This document shows positions 43,727 to 52,985 of a stretch of DNA of 64,000 nt, piece after piece. The stretch is taken from assembly GCF_019599145.1 (NCBI RefSeq), contig NZ_CP080647.1, positions 7,440,001 to 7,504,000 on the forward strand, read 5' to 3'. A program made the translations under genes and the position numbers. The DNA is from Streptomyces akebiae. GTDB taxonomy: Bacteria > Actinomycetota > Actinomycetes > Streptomycetales > Streptomycetaceae. Positions within the stretch are counted from its first letter, which is position 1; each line of letters starts with the position of its first letter. The notes below the pieces were generated by a model. That model ran no database searches. It had not been told where the DNA came from and worked only from the letters and a program-made list of their open reading frames with translations.

Positions 43727-43825
43727 GGACACCTGAATCCGACCACAGACAACTGAATCCGAGCGCGGACGCCTGACCCCAGCGCGGGCATCCGAACACG
43801 AGCGCGGACACCTGAACCCGAACCC
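43727..43825. repeat. Five tandem 20-bp repeats upstream of AfsR-like gene
   Basis: Units at 43727, 43747, 43767 (19 bases), 43786 and 43806, consensus GGACACCTGAAYCCGAGCGC. The array ends 22 bases before the ATG at 43848. Two-helical-turn spacing on one DNA face is what cooperative SARP-type binding would need, so self-regulation is possible; slippage is the alternative. Confidence 0.85.
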
Positions 43826-43847
43826 GATTTCGATCCCGACAGAGACA

Positions 43848-46800
43848 ATGGACCTCGTGCGCTACCGCATCCTCGGCACCACCCAGGCCCTGCAGCCCGA
43901 CGGCACCCCCGTCCCCGTCGGGGGCGCGCGCCTTCGCGCGCTGTTGACCGTGCTCGCGCTGCGGCCGGGGCGCACGGTGCCCTCGGCCGTCCTCGTCGAC
44001 GAGGTGTGGTCCGACGATCCGCCCGCCGACGCGCCCGGCGCGCTGCAGGCGCTGGTCGGCCGGCTGCGCAGGGCGCTCGGCCCGGACGCGGTCGCGTCCG
44101 TGCACGGCGGCTACCGGCTCACCGCCACCCGGGACGACGTGGACCTGCACCGCTTCGAACGCCTCGCGGACGAGGGCGCCCGCGCGCTCGCCGACGGGGA
44201 CCCGGCCAAGGCCGCCGACGCCCTCGACGAGGCGCTCGCCCTCTGGCAGGGCCCGCCCCTCGCCGACCTCCCCGACCGTGCCGCCGAGGCGGCCCGCTGG
44301 GAGACCCGCCGCCTCGACGCCCACCGCGCCCGCCTCAGCGCCGCCCTCGATCTCGGCCACCCCGACTCCGCCCTCCCCGACCTCACCGCGCTCTGCGACA
44401 CCCACCCCCTCGACGAACCCCTCCAGGCCCTCCGCCTGCGCGCCCTCCGAGACGCCGGCCGCACGGCGGAGGCCCTGGCCGCGTACGAGGAGGTCCGCCG
44501 TCTCCTGTCGAACACCCTGGGCACAAGCCCGGGCCCGACACTGCGCAACCTGCACGCGGAACTACTGGGATCTGACCAACCAGCGCCCCGTAAGGGGCGC
44601 GGGGACCTGCGCGAGAACCCCGACCGAACCGGCACTGTGGGGGTCGAAGGGGCGCAGCCCCTTGAGGCGGGGACGGGTAGGGGCGGCGGGGGCGAAAGAC
44701 CGGCCCCCCACTCCACCCGCCCCACGGGCAACCTCCGAGCCCGCCTCACCTCGTTCGTCGGCCGGGACACCGACATCGACACCCTCCGCCACGACCTCAC
44801 CACCACCCGCCTGGTCACCCTCCTCGGCCCCGGCGGCGCGGGCAAGACCCGCCTCTCCCAGGAAGCCGCCGAGACCGTCGCCGAGGCCGTGCCGGACGGC
44901 GTCTGGTTCGCCGAACTCGCCCCCGTCGACGACCCCGCGAACGTCCCGGAGGCCGTCCTCACCGCCCTCGGCGCCCGCGAGACCGTCCTCAGGGGCGCCG
45001 GCGCCGAGGAGATGCGCGTCGCGGCGGACCGCCAGGACGACCCCCTGGTCCGCCTCGCCGAGCACTGCGCCGGCCGCCGCATGCTGCTGATCCTCGACAA
45101 CTGCGAACACGTCGTGGACGCCGCCGCCCACCTCGTCGACCAGCTCCTCCAACGGTGCCCGGGGCTGACCGTCCTGGCCACCAGCCGTGAACCCCTCGGC
45201 GTACCGGGGGAGTTGCTGCGCCCGGTGGAACCGCTGACGGAACCCCACGCGCTGCGCCTGCTCGCCGACCGGGGAGCCGCCGCCCGGCCCGGCTTCACCG
45301 TCGACGCCGACCCGGAGGCCGCCGCCGAGATCTGCCGCCGCCTCGACGGACTGCCGCTCGCGATCGAGCTGGCGGCGGCCCGGCTGCGGATACTGACACC
45401 CCGCCAGATCGCCGACCGGCTCGACGACCGGTTCCGGCTGCTCACCTCCGGCAGCCGTACCGTGCTGCCCCGGCAGCAGACCCTCCGCGCGGTCGTCGAC
45501 TGGTCCTGGGACCTCCTCGACGAGGACGAACGGGACGTCCTGCGGCGGCTGTCGGTGTTCGCCGGCGGCTGCGACCTGCCCGCCGCCGAGGCCGTCTGCG
45601 GCCCCGCCGCGCTGGAGGCGCTCGGCTCCCTCGTCGACAAGTCCCTGGTCGTGGCGGCCCCTTCGTCCGGCCCCGGCGCCGGGATGCGCTACCGGCTGCT
45701 GGAGACCGTCGTCGAGTACGCCGGCGAGCGGCTCGACGAGACGGGCACCCGCTCCGCCGCCGAACGCGCGCACCTCACGTACTACCGCGAACTCGTCCGC
45801 GCCACCGACCCGTTGCTGCGCGGCTCCGGCCAGCGCGCCGCGATCGAGTTACTGGAGCTGGAGTACGAGAACATCCGCACCGCGCTCAGACGCGCCGTCG
45901 CCGAGCGGGACGAGCAGGAGGCGCTCTGTCTGACCCTGTCGCTGTGCTGGTACTGGCAGATGCGCGACCTGAAGACGGAGGCACGGCACTGGTCCACCCA
46001 GGTCAAGGACCTCGGCCCGGACCCCTTCACCGCCCCCGCGCGCCCGGTGCCGGACCTGCGCGGACGTGCCGTCGACAGCCCGCCGCCGATGAGTCCGGAG
46101 GTCCTCGACGAGGCCCGACGCGGAGCGCACCTCGTCCATCTGGCCTGCATGGACATGGATCTGCCCGCCTGGGAGACCCCCGCCGGACAGGAGAGACTGC
46201 GGATCATCGGCGCGACCTACCGGCCGGGCCAGCCGCAGACCTGCCGCTTCCCCGGCTTCATGTGGTTCTACGCCGTCCTGCTGACCGGCGACATGGACCG
46301 GCTGCGCGCCATCCTGGACGCCAACATCCGCACCTGCCGCGAACTCGGCTACACCTGGGAGTTGGCGCAGACCCTGCAGATGAGGGCCAACATCCTCGCC
46401 AACCGCAGCGACTGGGCGGGCGACGCCACCGTCGACGCCGACGAGTCGCTGGAGATATTCGACCGGCTCGGGGACGCCTGGGGCGCCGCCGAGGCGCTCT
46501 CGGCGAGGGGCGAGGCCAGGGAACGCCAGGGTGAGTTCGCGTCCGCCGCGGCGGATTACGAGCGGGCCATCGAGTACGCCGAACGGCTCGGCGCCAACGC
46601 CCAGTTGGGCGTCCTCGGCGTCCGGCTCGGCAGTGTGCTCGTGGAGGGCGGCGAGGGCGAGCGGGGCGAGAAGCTGCTGTTCGACGTGTTGGACGCCGGG
46701 CGTCACGCCGCCCGTGAGGCGCTGCCCGCGGCCCGTCTCTTCCTCGCGGTACGCCTCGGCCGCACCGGGCGGCAGGCCGAGGCCCGTCGGCAGCTCGTCC

Positions 46801-47228
46801 TGTTGCGCGAGGACTTCGAAGCCTCCGACTTCGTGCTCTTCGCCGGGTACGTCCTCGGTGTCGAGGGCTGGCTGGAGGGGTCGGACGGACACCACGAGGA
46901 GGCGCTGCGGCTGATCCGCCAGGCGCTGGAGCGGAGCCTGGACAAGCTGTCCCTGGTGGTCACGCCCCAGATGCCCTCCCTCCACTTCATCACCGCCGCC
47001 CTGTCCGTCGCCGGGGTCGACGGCGGGGCCCGCGCCCTCGACGCGGCCCGCCTCCTCGGCGCCGCCGACGCGCATCTGCCGCCCGGCCACTTCTCCAGCC
47101 CGTGGGAGGCCGAGTGCCGTGCCCGGGCCGAGACCGAGGTCCGGGAACGGCTGGACGACGCGGCCTACGAGCGGGCGTACGTCGAGGGCGGCGCCCTCAC
47201 CCGGGAGGAGGCCGCCGCCCTCGTCTGA
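43848..47228 (+). CDS. AfsR/SARP-like regulator: winged helix, BTAD, NB-ARC, TPR
   Basis: 1126 residues. Order: OmpR-type winged helix (about 1-92), BTAD (about 98-245, DVDLHRFERLADEGARALAD), linker, NB-ARC/STAND ATPase from about 295 with Walker A GPGGAGKTRL (near 327) and Walker B LLILDNCEHV, then a long TPR-like helical half. Such proteins switch on specialised-metabolite or export genes in response to a bound ligand. The linker (about 245-285) is encoded by a genomic repeat element. It converges on a DrrAB-type exporter 10 bases away. Confidence 0.92.
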   Translation: MDLVRYRILGTTQALQPDGTPVPVGGARLRALLTVLALRPGRTVPSAVLVDEVWSDDPPADAPGALQALVGRLRRALGPDAVASVHGGYRLTATRDDVDLHRFERLADEGARALADGDPAKAADALDEALALWQGPPLADLPDRAAEAARWETRRLDAHRARLSAALDLGHPDSALPDLTALCDTHPLDEPLQALRLRALRDAGRTAEALAAYEEVRRLLSNTLGTSPGPTLRNLHAELLGSDQPAPRKGRGDLRENPDRTGTVGVEGAQPLEAGTGRGGGGERPAPHSTRPTGNLRARLTSFVGRDTDIDTLRHDLTTTRLVTLLGPGGAGKTRLSQEAAETVAEAVPDGVWFAELAPVDDPANVPEAVLTALGARETVLRGAGAEEMRVAADRQDDPLVRLAEHCAGRRMLLILDNCEHVVDAAAHLVDQLLQRCPGLTVLATSREPLGVPGELLRPVEPLTEPHALRLLADRGAAARPGFTVDADPEAAAEICRRLDGLPLAIELAAARLRILTPRQIADRLDDRFRLLTSGSRTVLPRQQTLRAVVDWSWDLLDEDERDVLRRLSVFAGGCDLPAAEAVCGPAALEALGSLVDKSLVVAAPSSGPGAGMRYRLLETVVEYAGERLDETGTRSAAERAHLTYYRELVRATDPLLRGSGQRAAIELLELEYENIRTALRRAVAERDEQEALCLTLSLCWYWQMRDLKTEARHWSTQVKDLGPDPFTAPARPVPDLRGRAVDSPPPMSPEVLDEARRGAHLVHLACMDMDLPAWETPAGQERLRIIGATYRPGQPQTCRFPGFMWFYAVLLTGDMDRLRAILDANIRTCRELGYTWELAQTLQMRANILANRSDWAGDATVDADESLEIFDRLGDAWGAAEALSARGEARERQGEFASAAADYERAIEYAERLGANAQLGVLGVRLGSVLVEGGEGERGEKLLFDVLDAGRHAAREALPAARLFLAVRLGRTGRQAEARRQLVLLREDFEASDFVLFAGYVLGVEGWLEGSDGHHEEALRLIRQALERSLDKLSLVVTPQMPSLHFITAALSVAGVDGGARALDAARLLGAADAHLPPGHFSSPWEAECRARAETEVRERLDDAAYERAYVEGGALTREEAAALV
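44586..44690. repeat. Streptomyces repeat element inside the AfsR-like gene, copy 2
   Basis: GCCCCGTAAGGGGCGCGGGG, then ACCTGCGCGAGAACCCC and farther on GGGGCGCAGCCCCTTGAGG. Elsewhere in the window (37.3 and 49.2 kb) this lies between genes; here it is read in frame as the low-complexity linker between BTAD and NB-ARC. Confidence 0.72.
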
Positions 47229-47238
47229 GCCGGCCGGC

Positions 47239-48075
47239 TCAGCTCTTCGTCTTGAACTTGTGGATCGCGATGGGCGCCATCACCGCCGTCAGCGCCACCG
47301 ACCAGCCGATGGTGACCAGCAGGTCGTGGGCGATGGGCCCGCCCGTCATCAGTCCGCGGGCGGCGTCCGCGAGGGACGACAGCGGGTTGTAGTCGGTGAA
47401 CGTCTGCAGCCAGCCCGGCATGGACCGGGTCGGCGCGAAGATCGACGAGCCGAACTGCAGCGGGAACAGCACCAGGAAGCCCATGGCCTGCACGGACTGC
47501 GCGTTCTTCATGGTCACGCCCAGGACCAGGAAGATCCACATCAGGGACGAGCCGAAGACGACGGCCAGACCGACCGCGCCGAACAGCCCCGGCCAGCTGG
47601 TGATGTCGAAGCCGATGAGCACGCCGACGGTCAGCAGGATCGTCGTGGCGACCAGCATGCGCAGCAGCTCGACGGAGATCTTCGCGAGCAGTACCGAGGA
47701 CACGCCGATCGGCAGGGACCGGAACCGGTCCATGACGCCCTTCTGGAAGTCCTCGTTGAAGCCCGTGCCGACGCCCATGGCGATGTTCATGCCCATCATC
47801 GCCATCAGGCCCGGCACCACGTACTGCACGTACTGCTCCTGGCCGCCGCCCAGCGCCTGCCCGATGGAGCCGCCGAAGACGTACACGAAGAGCAGGGTGA
47901 ACACGATCGGCATCAGCACCGCGTCGAACATCGACTCCGGGTCCTGCCGGATCCACAGCAGATTGCGCCGGACGAGCGCCCCGGTGTGCCGGGCATGGGC
48001 CCGCAGCCCGATCCGGCCGTCGGCCTGACCGGTGGTGCCGGTGGTGCCGTCGGTGGGGAGCGTGGCGGTGCTCAT
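47239..48075 (-). CDS. ABC-2 type exporter permease (DrrB-like)
   Basis: 278 residues, six helices after a polar 30-residue N-terminus. ABC-2 marks: RNLLWIRQDPESMFDAVLMP, YVVPGLMAMMG and DRFRSLPIGVSSVLLAK, close to daunorubicin-type DrrB permeases. The ATG lies in the stop of the ATPase gene (ATGA overlap), so the two are made together. Probable export of a hydrophobic antibiotic or drug. Confidence 0.9.
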   Translation of the reverse strand: MSTATLPTDGTTGTTGQADGRIGLRAHARHTGALVRRNLLWIRQDPESMFDAVLMPIVFTLLFVYVFGGSIGQALGGGQEQYVQYVVPGLMAMMGMNIAMGVGTGFNEDFQKGVMDRFRSLPIGVSSVLLAKISVELLRMLVATTILLTVGVLIGFDITSWPGLFGAVGLAVVFGSSLMWIFLVLGVTMKNAQSVQAMGFLVLFPLQFGSSIFAPTRSMPGWLQTFTDYNPLSSLADAARGLMTGGPIAHDLLVTIGWSVALTAVMAPIAIHKFKTKS

Positions 48076-49097
48076 ACGGTGGCCTCCTCGTAGGCGGGGG
48101 ACGTGGCGGCGGCCTCGGACACACTGGCCCTGTGGCCGGTGAGCGACAGGAACACCTCGTCCAGGCTGGGCAGTTCGGTGCTGATCGAGGCGATGGTCAC
48201 CCCGCGCGCGGTGATCGCGCCGACGACGGCGGTCAGCTGCTCGTCGCTGAGGATCGGCACGAGGAGGGTGCCGGTCTCGGTGTCCACGGTGGTGGTGGCG
48301 AGCCCGGTGATCCCCAGGTCGTCCAGGTTCGCGGCCAGCGGGCGCAGCTGCACCGGATCGGCCGGCCGGACCCGCAGGGTGCGCCCACCGACCTGCGCCT
48401 TCAGCTCCTCGATCCGGCCGCCCGCGATCACCTTCCCCCGGTCGATCACGGTCAGCTCGGAGGCCAGCTGCTCGGCCTCCTCCATGTACTGGGTGGTCAG
48501 CAGCACGGTCACGCCGTCACCGACCATCCGCTTCACCTCGGCCCACACCTCGTTGCGGGTGTGCGGGTCCAGGCCGGTCGTCGGCTCGTCCAGGTACAGC
48601 ACGGCCGGGCTGCCGATCATGGACGCGGCCAGGTCGAGTCGCCGCCGCATACCGCCGGAGTACGTCCCCGCCGGGCGCCCGGCGGCCTCCGTGAGCGAGA
48701 ACCGCTCCAGCAGACCGGTCGCGCGGCTCTTCGCCTCCTTGCGGGGCAGGTCGAGCAGCCGGCCGATCATGTACAGGTTCTCGAAGCCGGACAGCTTCTC
48801 GTCCACGGACGCGTACTGCCCGGTCAGGCCGATCACCCGGCGCAGCCGGCGGGGCTGCCGTACGACGTCGTACCCGGCCACGGTCGCCTGCCCCGCGTCC
48901 GGTGTGATCAGCGTGGACAGGCACCGCACGAGCGTGGTCTTGCCGGCCCCGTTCGGGCCGAGCACGCCCATCACCGTGCCCTCCCGCACATCGAGGTCGA
49001 CACCGTCCAGCGCCCTGGTCTCCCCGTAGTGCTTGACCAGCCCCCGCACGGCGACAGCGCCCTTCGCGCCGCTGGCGTTCTTGTCGATTCGTGTCAT
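48072..49097 (-). CDS. ABC exporter ATP-binding protein (DrrA family)
   Basis: 341 residues from ATG 49097. Walker A GPNGAGKTT, signature YSGGMRRRLDLAA, Walker B VLYLDEPTTGLD and switch His-position LLTTQYMEEAEQLA are intact; the Gln replacing the switch His is usual in DrrA proteins. The C-terminal 90 residues are the DrrA-specific domain ending LPSLDEVFLSLTGH. It energises the permease downstream. Confidence 0.92.
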   Translation of the reverse strand: MTRIDKNASGAKGAVAVRGLVKHYGETRALDGVDLDVREGTVMGVLGPNGAGKTTLVRCLSTLITPDAGQATVAGYDVVRQPRRLRRVIGLTGQYASVDEKLSGFENLYMIGRLLDLPRKEAKSRATGLLERFSLTEAAGRPAGTYSGGMRRRLDLAASMIGSPAVLYLDEPTTGLDPHTRNEVWAEVKRMVGDGVTVLLTTQYMEEAEQLASELTVIDRGKVIAGGRIEELKAQVGGRTLRVRPADPVQLRPLAANLDDLGITGLATTTVDTETGTLLVPILSDEQLTAVVGAITARGVTIASISTELPSLDEVFLSLTGHRASVSEAAATSPAYEEATV

Positions 49098-49224
49098 GAG
49101 GACGACGGTCCCAGCCCCCACCGACAAGCCACCGACAAGCCACCGACAGGACCGACAGTTCATCGACACACGTGAGAACGGGAGTACGGGCCTGAAAGCC
49201 GAGGGGGCTGCGGGCCCGAAAAGC

Positions 49225-49285
49225 ACGGGGCGCAGCCCCTGCTTTTCAGGGGCGCGGGGAACTGCGCGAGAAGCCCCACCGGACC
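49225..49285. repeat. Streptomyces intergenic repeat, copy 3
   Basis: CACGGGGCGCAGCCCCTG followed by GGGGCGCGGGGAACTGCGCG, then AGAAGCCCCACCGG. Same core as at 37.3 and 44.6 kb. Confidence 0.72.
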
Positions 49286-49371
49286 CGCACCCGCCGACGC
49301 ACCCCGAACCCCCACCCCCTCCCGCGCCCCCAACCCCCAACCCCCACCCGCACCCCACGCCCCCGAACACA

Positions 49372-49409
49372 CCGCAGCCCGCCGACGGGGGAAGATCGGC
49401 GGGCTGCGG
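49372..49409. terminator. panB terminator, 14-bp perfect stem
   Basis: CCGCAGCCCGCCGA pairs with TCGGCGGGCTGCGG over a 10-base loop, 41 bases after the panB stop on the minus strand. Confidence 0.78.
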
Positions 49410-49449
49410 GTGGGTGGTACCGCAATGGCTCGATGCGGCGCCCTCCGTC

Positions 49450-50316
49450 CTAGTGGACGGAGTGCTCCTCCAGCGGGAACGTTCCGCCGACGACGTCCTC
49501 GGCGAACGCCTTCGCCGCGTCACCCATGACCGTACGAAGGTCCGCGTACTTCTTGACGAACTTCGGCACCCGCCCGCCCGTCAGCCCGAGCATGTCGGTC
49601 CACACGAGCACCTGCGCGTCGGTCTCGGACCCGGCGCCGATGCCGACCGTCGGAATGTGGAGCACCCGGGTGACCTCCGCCGCCAGCTCCGCCGGAACCA
49701 GCTCCAGGACGACCGCGAACGCGCCCGCGTCCTGGACGGCCTTGGCGTCGCGCAGCAACTGCTGTGCGGCCTCCTCGCCGCGCCCCTGCACGCGGTAGCC
49801 CATCGCGTTGACGGACTGCGGCGTGAGGCCGATGTGGGCCATGACGGGGATGCCGGACTCCACCAGCAGCTCGATCTGGCGGTGCGACCGCTCGCCGCCC
49901 TCCAGCTTGACCGCGCCGACCCCGGCCTCCTTGACCAGCCGGGTCGCCGAGCGCAGCGCCTGCACCGGGCCCTCCTGGTAGGAACCGAAGGGCAGGTCGC
50001 CGACGATCAGGGCGCGGCTGGTGCCGCGGACGACCGCCGCGGAGAGCATGGTCATCTCGTCGAGGGTGACGGGCACGGTCGACTCGTACCCGAGGTGGCA
50101 GTTGCCCGCGGAGTCGCCGACGAGCATCACCGGGATGCCGGCCTCGTCGAAGACGGACGCGGTCATCGCGTCGTACGCGGTGAGCATGGGCCACTTCTCG
50201 CCGCGTTCCTTGGCGAGGGCGATGTCCCGGACGGTGATACGGCGTGTGCCCTTGCCCCCGTACAGCGCCTTGCTGCCGTCGGAGGGCTTCGTCTGGGCAG
50301 CCGAAAGCTGCGTCAT
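49450..50316 (-). CDS. panB: 3-methyl-2-oxobutanoate hydroxymethyltransferase
   Basis: 288 residues, TIM barrel. ITVRDIALAKERGEKWPMLTAY opens the barrel (family AYD motif), LVGDSAGNCHLGYE carries the metal Asp, ALIVGDLPFGSYQE, then VKLEGGE and IPVMAHIGLTPQ. It makes ketopantoate from 2-oxoisovalerate and methylene-THF, the first step of pantothenate and CoA synthesis. ATG 50316 follows gaaggag. Confidence 0.96.
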   Translation of the reverse strand: MTQLSAAQTKPSDGSKALYGGKGTRRITVRDIALAKERGEKWPMLTAYDAMTASVFDEAGIPVMLVGDSAGNCHLGYESTVPVTLDEMTMLSAAVVRGTSRALIVGDLPFGSYQEGPVQALRSATRLVKEAGVGAVKLEGGERSHRQIELLVESGIPVMAHIGLTPQSVNAMGYRVQGRGEEAAQQLLRDAKAVQDAGAFAVVLELVPAELAAEVTRVLHIPTVGIGAGSETDAQVLVWTDMLGLTGGRVPKFVKKYADLRTVMGDAAKAFAEDVVGGTFPLEEHSVH

Positions 50317-50457
50317 GGCTCCAGCTCCTTCATGTCATCTCGAGGCACCCTGACGGTGTCCCCGGACCACGTCCATGGTGGCACCTAGGGCAGGGGACGG
50401 CTAGAGCGGGTACATGTGACCGTTCAGGCATACAGCGCGTAAGAGCCGGGTAAAAGA

Positions 50458-50488
50458 ATTTCGATACGAGACGGTCTCGTATCGAAAT
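50458..50488. promoter_or_regulatory. 31-bp perfect palindrome, operator of MFS-TetR operon
   Basis: ATTTCGATACGAGAC and GTCTCGTATCGAAAT flank a single G. It ends 18 bases before the MFS ATG. The TetR gene at the 3' end of the same operon is the obvious ligand. Confidence 0.85.
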
Positions 50489-50506
50489 AGGTCTAGGGTC
50501 GACGAC

Positions 50507-52084
50507 ATGACTACCGCAGTCCCTGACTCCCGCGTACCGGCGGCGGTGCACCGGCGCCGCTGGGTGATCCTCGGCGTGCTGATGCTGAGCCTGCTGATCG
50601 TGGTGCTCGACAACTCGATCCTCAACGTCGCCATCAAGACGATCTCCACTCCGGAGCCCACCGGGCTCGGCGCCACCCAGAGCGAGCTGGAGTGGGCGAT
50701 CAACGCCTACACCCTGGTCTTCGCGGGGCTGCTGTTCTCCGCCGGTCTCCTCGGCGACCGGCTCGGCCGCAAGAAGGTCCTGCTCGGCGGACTGGTCGTC
50801 TTCGGCATCGGCTCCGCGCTGGCCGCCCTGTCGGGCTCCCCGGCCGAGCTGATCGCCTTCCGCGCGGTCATGGGATTCGGCGCCGCCTTCGTGATGCCCG
50901 CCACCCTCGCCGTCCTGATGAACGTCTTCGAACGCGACGAGCAGCCGAAGGCCATCGGCATCTGGGCGGGCGGCGTCGGCCTGGCCATCGCCATCGGCCC
51001 GATCACCGGCGGCGTCCTCCTGGACCACTTCTGGTGGGGCTCGGTCTTCCTGGTCAACGTGCCGATCGTCGTCCTCGCCCTCGGCCTGATGCTCTGGCTG
51101 GTCCCCGACTCGCGCGACCCGAACCCCGGCCGCGTCGACCCGATCGGCGTACTGCTCTCCGTCGTCGGCCTCGTCCTCCTCGTCTACGGCATCATCCGCG
51201 GCGGCCAGCTCGCCGACTTCACCGACGCCACGGTCCTCGCGACCAGCGGAGCAGGCCTCGCGGTCCTCGCCGCCTTCGTGGTGTTCGAGAAGCGCAGCGA
51301 CCATCCGTCCATCGACATGTCGTTCTTCAAGAACAAGGTGTTCTCGACCGCCATAGGCGTCATCGGCCTGGTCTTCTTCGCCCTGATGGGCGTGACCTTC
51401 TTCTCCGTCTTCTACACCCAGACCGTACGCGGCTACTCCCCGCTCCAGACCGGCCTGCTCATGCTCCCGCTGGCCGTCGCGCAGTTCGTCTTCGCGCCCC
51501 GCGCCCGCCTCCTCGTCGACCGGTTCGGCAACAGCGCGGTGTGCACGGCGGCCATGACGCTGATCGCCGCGACGCTGGCCGCGTTCGCCGTGCTGGACGC
51601 GGACACCCCGATCTGGATCCTCGAAGTCGTCTTCTTCCTCATGGGTGTCGGCATGGCCCATGTGATGACCCCGTTGAGCGTCGTGGTCATGCAGGCGCTG
51701 CCCCGCGAGAAGGCCGGTTCCGCGTCCGCGCTCAGCAACACCTTCCGGCAGGTCGGCGGCGCCCTCGGTATCGCCGTCCTCGGCTCGGTGCTCTCCGCCG
51801 CCTACCGGGGCGGCATCGAGGGCGAGCTGCCCGCCGGCGCCCCGCACGCCGCCGCCGAGTCCGTCGAGGCCACCCTGGCACTCGCCGCCCGGCTCGGCGA
51901 GCGGGGCGAGGCCCTGGTCGCCCCGGCCCACGACGCCTTCCTGCACGCCATGCACGTGACCGCCCTGTGCGGAGCCGGTGTCGCCCTCCTCGGCGCGGTG
52001 GCCATGGCGGTGTTCCTGCCGGGACGACCGAAGGGCGGCCAAGAGGGCAAGGAGGAGGCCGAGTTGGTGGTCGCCGACCACTGA
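50507..52084 (+). CDS. DHA2-family MFS drug exporter (EmrB/QacA type, 14 helices)
   Basis: 525 residues. [14 protein letters not shown] is the motif D1 of the 14-helix family, [16 protein letters not shown] the loop 2-3 motif, and [19 protein letters not shown] the antiporter motif C. It should export drugs by proton exchange. It is followed on the same strand by a TetR regulator (60-base gap) and preceded by a long palindrome, the standard layout of a drug-inducible efflux operon. Confidence 0.93.
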   Translation: MTTAVPDSRVPAAVHRRRWVILGVLMLSLLIVVLDNSILNVAIKTISTPEPTGLGATQSELEWAINAYTLVFAGLLFSAGLLGDRLGRKKVLLGGLVVFGIGSALAALSGSPAELIAFRAVMGFGAAFVMPATLAVLMNVFERDEQPKAIGIWAGGVGLAIAIGPITGGVLLDHFWWGSVFLVNVPIVVLALGLMLWLVPDSRDPNPGRVDPIGVLLSVVGLVLLVYGIIRGGQLADFTDATVLATSGAGLAVLAAFVVFEKRSDHPSIDMSFFKNKVFSTAIGVIGLVFFALMGVTFFSVFYTQTVRGYSPLQTGLLMLPLAVAQFVFAPRARLLVDRFGNSAVCTAAMTLIAATLAAFAVLDADTPIWILEVVFFLMGVGMAHVMTPLSVVVMQALPREKAGSASALSNTFRQVGGALGIAVLGSVLSAAYRGGIEGELPAGAPHAAAESVEATLALAARLGERGEALVAPAHDAFLHAMHVTALCGAGVALLGAVAMAVFLPGRPKGGQEGKEEAELVVADH

Positions 52085-52143
52085 CGGAGAATCGGACCGG
52101 CCCAGACGAGAGCCGGGCCGGCACACGAGAGACGGAGTCGACC

Positions 52144-52776
52144 TTGAGCCTCGCCGAGAGCCACGCCGGAGACGGGCGGGTCCGGGACGGCGGTTCCGGA
52201 CGCGGGCGGCCCCGCAGCGAGGCCGTGGAGCGGTCCATCATCGAGGGCGTCATGAGGCTCCTCGAAGAGGGGGTGCCACTCGCCGAGTTGTCGATCGAGC
52301 GGGTGGCCCGCACCGCCGGTGTCGGCAAGGCGACCATCTACCGCCGCTGGAGCGGCAAGGAGGCCCTCTTCGTCGACGTACTGCGCGCCGCCGAACCCCC
52401 GGATCCGGTGCTGCCCGGCACCTCGATGCGCGACGACCTGGTCGTCTTCCTGGAGGCGGCACGCCGACGCGGGCTGCTCAACCGGCCCTCGGCGATCCTG
52501 CACAACGTCATCGCCCAGATGAAGAGCAGCCCCAAGATCTGGGAGGCCTACCACGCGGACGTCGTCGCCCCCCGCCGCCGGGCCCTCGCCGATGTCCTGC
52601 GCCGGGGCCGGGACAACGGCGAACTCCGCCCGGACGTGGACATCGACCTCGTCGGCGACCTGGTCTTCGGTCCCATGCTGGTCCGCACCGTCATGCGTCC
52701 CGAGGCCCCGCTCCCCGAGGACCTCGCGGAGAACATCGTCGACGCGGTGCTCGAAGGGCTTCGCCCGCCCGACTGA
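52144..52776 (+). CDS. TetR-family repressor of the MFS operon
   Basis: 210 residues from TTG 52144 (ggag 10 bases upstream), giving MSLAESHAGDGR. The helix-turn-helix is IIEGVMRLLEEGVPLAEL through VARTAGVGKATIYRRWSGK. The C-terminal domain (VVFLEAARRRGLLNRP, AYHADVVAPRRRALADVL) is the TetR_C type also seen in the regulator at 31.2 kb. It probably binds the palindrome at 50458 and leaves it when a substrate of the pump binds. Confidence 0.92.
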   Translation: MSLAESHAGDGRVRDGGSGRGRPRSEAVERSIIEGVMRLLEEGVPLAELSIERVARTAGVGKATIYRRWSGKEALFVDVLRAAEPPDPVLPGTSMRDDLVVFLEAARRRGLLNRPSAILHNVIAQMKSSPKIWEAYHADVVAPRRRALADVLRRGRDNGELRPDVDIDLVGDLVFGPMLVRTVMRPEAPLPEDLAENIVDAVLEGLRPPD

Positions 52777-52847
52777 CCGCCCACGGCCTGCGAAGTGAGT
52801 CACAGTGATGTGCGCGTTTCGTTACAGACGTCGGGGCCTGTCCGCCC

Positions 52848-52863
52848 GTTCGGAACTCCGAAC
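52848..52863. promoter_or_regulatory. Inverted repeat GTTCGGA-AC-TCCGAAC
   Basis: A perfect 7-bp-arm palindrome in the 209-bp gap between the TetR gene and the EEP-family gene. Operator candidate of unknown regulator. Confidence 0.42.
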
Positions 52864-52985
52864 AGCGGGTTGTGCGTCCTCCTGCCCGTACGACCGCCCG
52901 GTGACGGCGGGAACGAAGGCGATCATCCCCTAGGGTTTTGAGAGCGCGGGGGGAAGAAGTGCACGGCAGGCAGTGAGGCGACGGT

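Larger units (their letters stand above)
49098..49449. other. Intergenic region with repeat and terminator
   Basis: About 350 bases without a gene. It contains the third copy of the Streptomyces repeat (about 49225-49285, GGGGCGCGGGGAACTGCGCG), then a long C-rich tract (49300-49365), then the panB terminator. Confidence 0.6.

Noticed and set aside
43727..43825. CRISPR or coding repeat
   Set aside because: No spacers and period 20/19 does not keep a frame; treated as regulatory or slippage repeats.
50330..52126. 598-codon minus-strand frame opposite the MFS gene
   Set aside because: Asp/Gly/His-rich antisense sequence with no domain; the MFS on the plus strand is certain.
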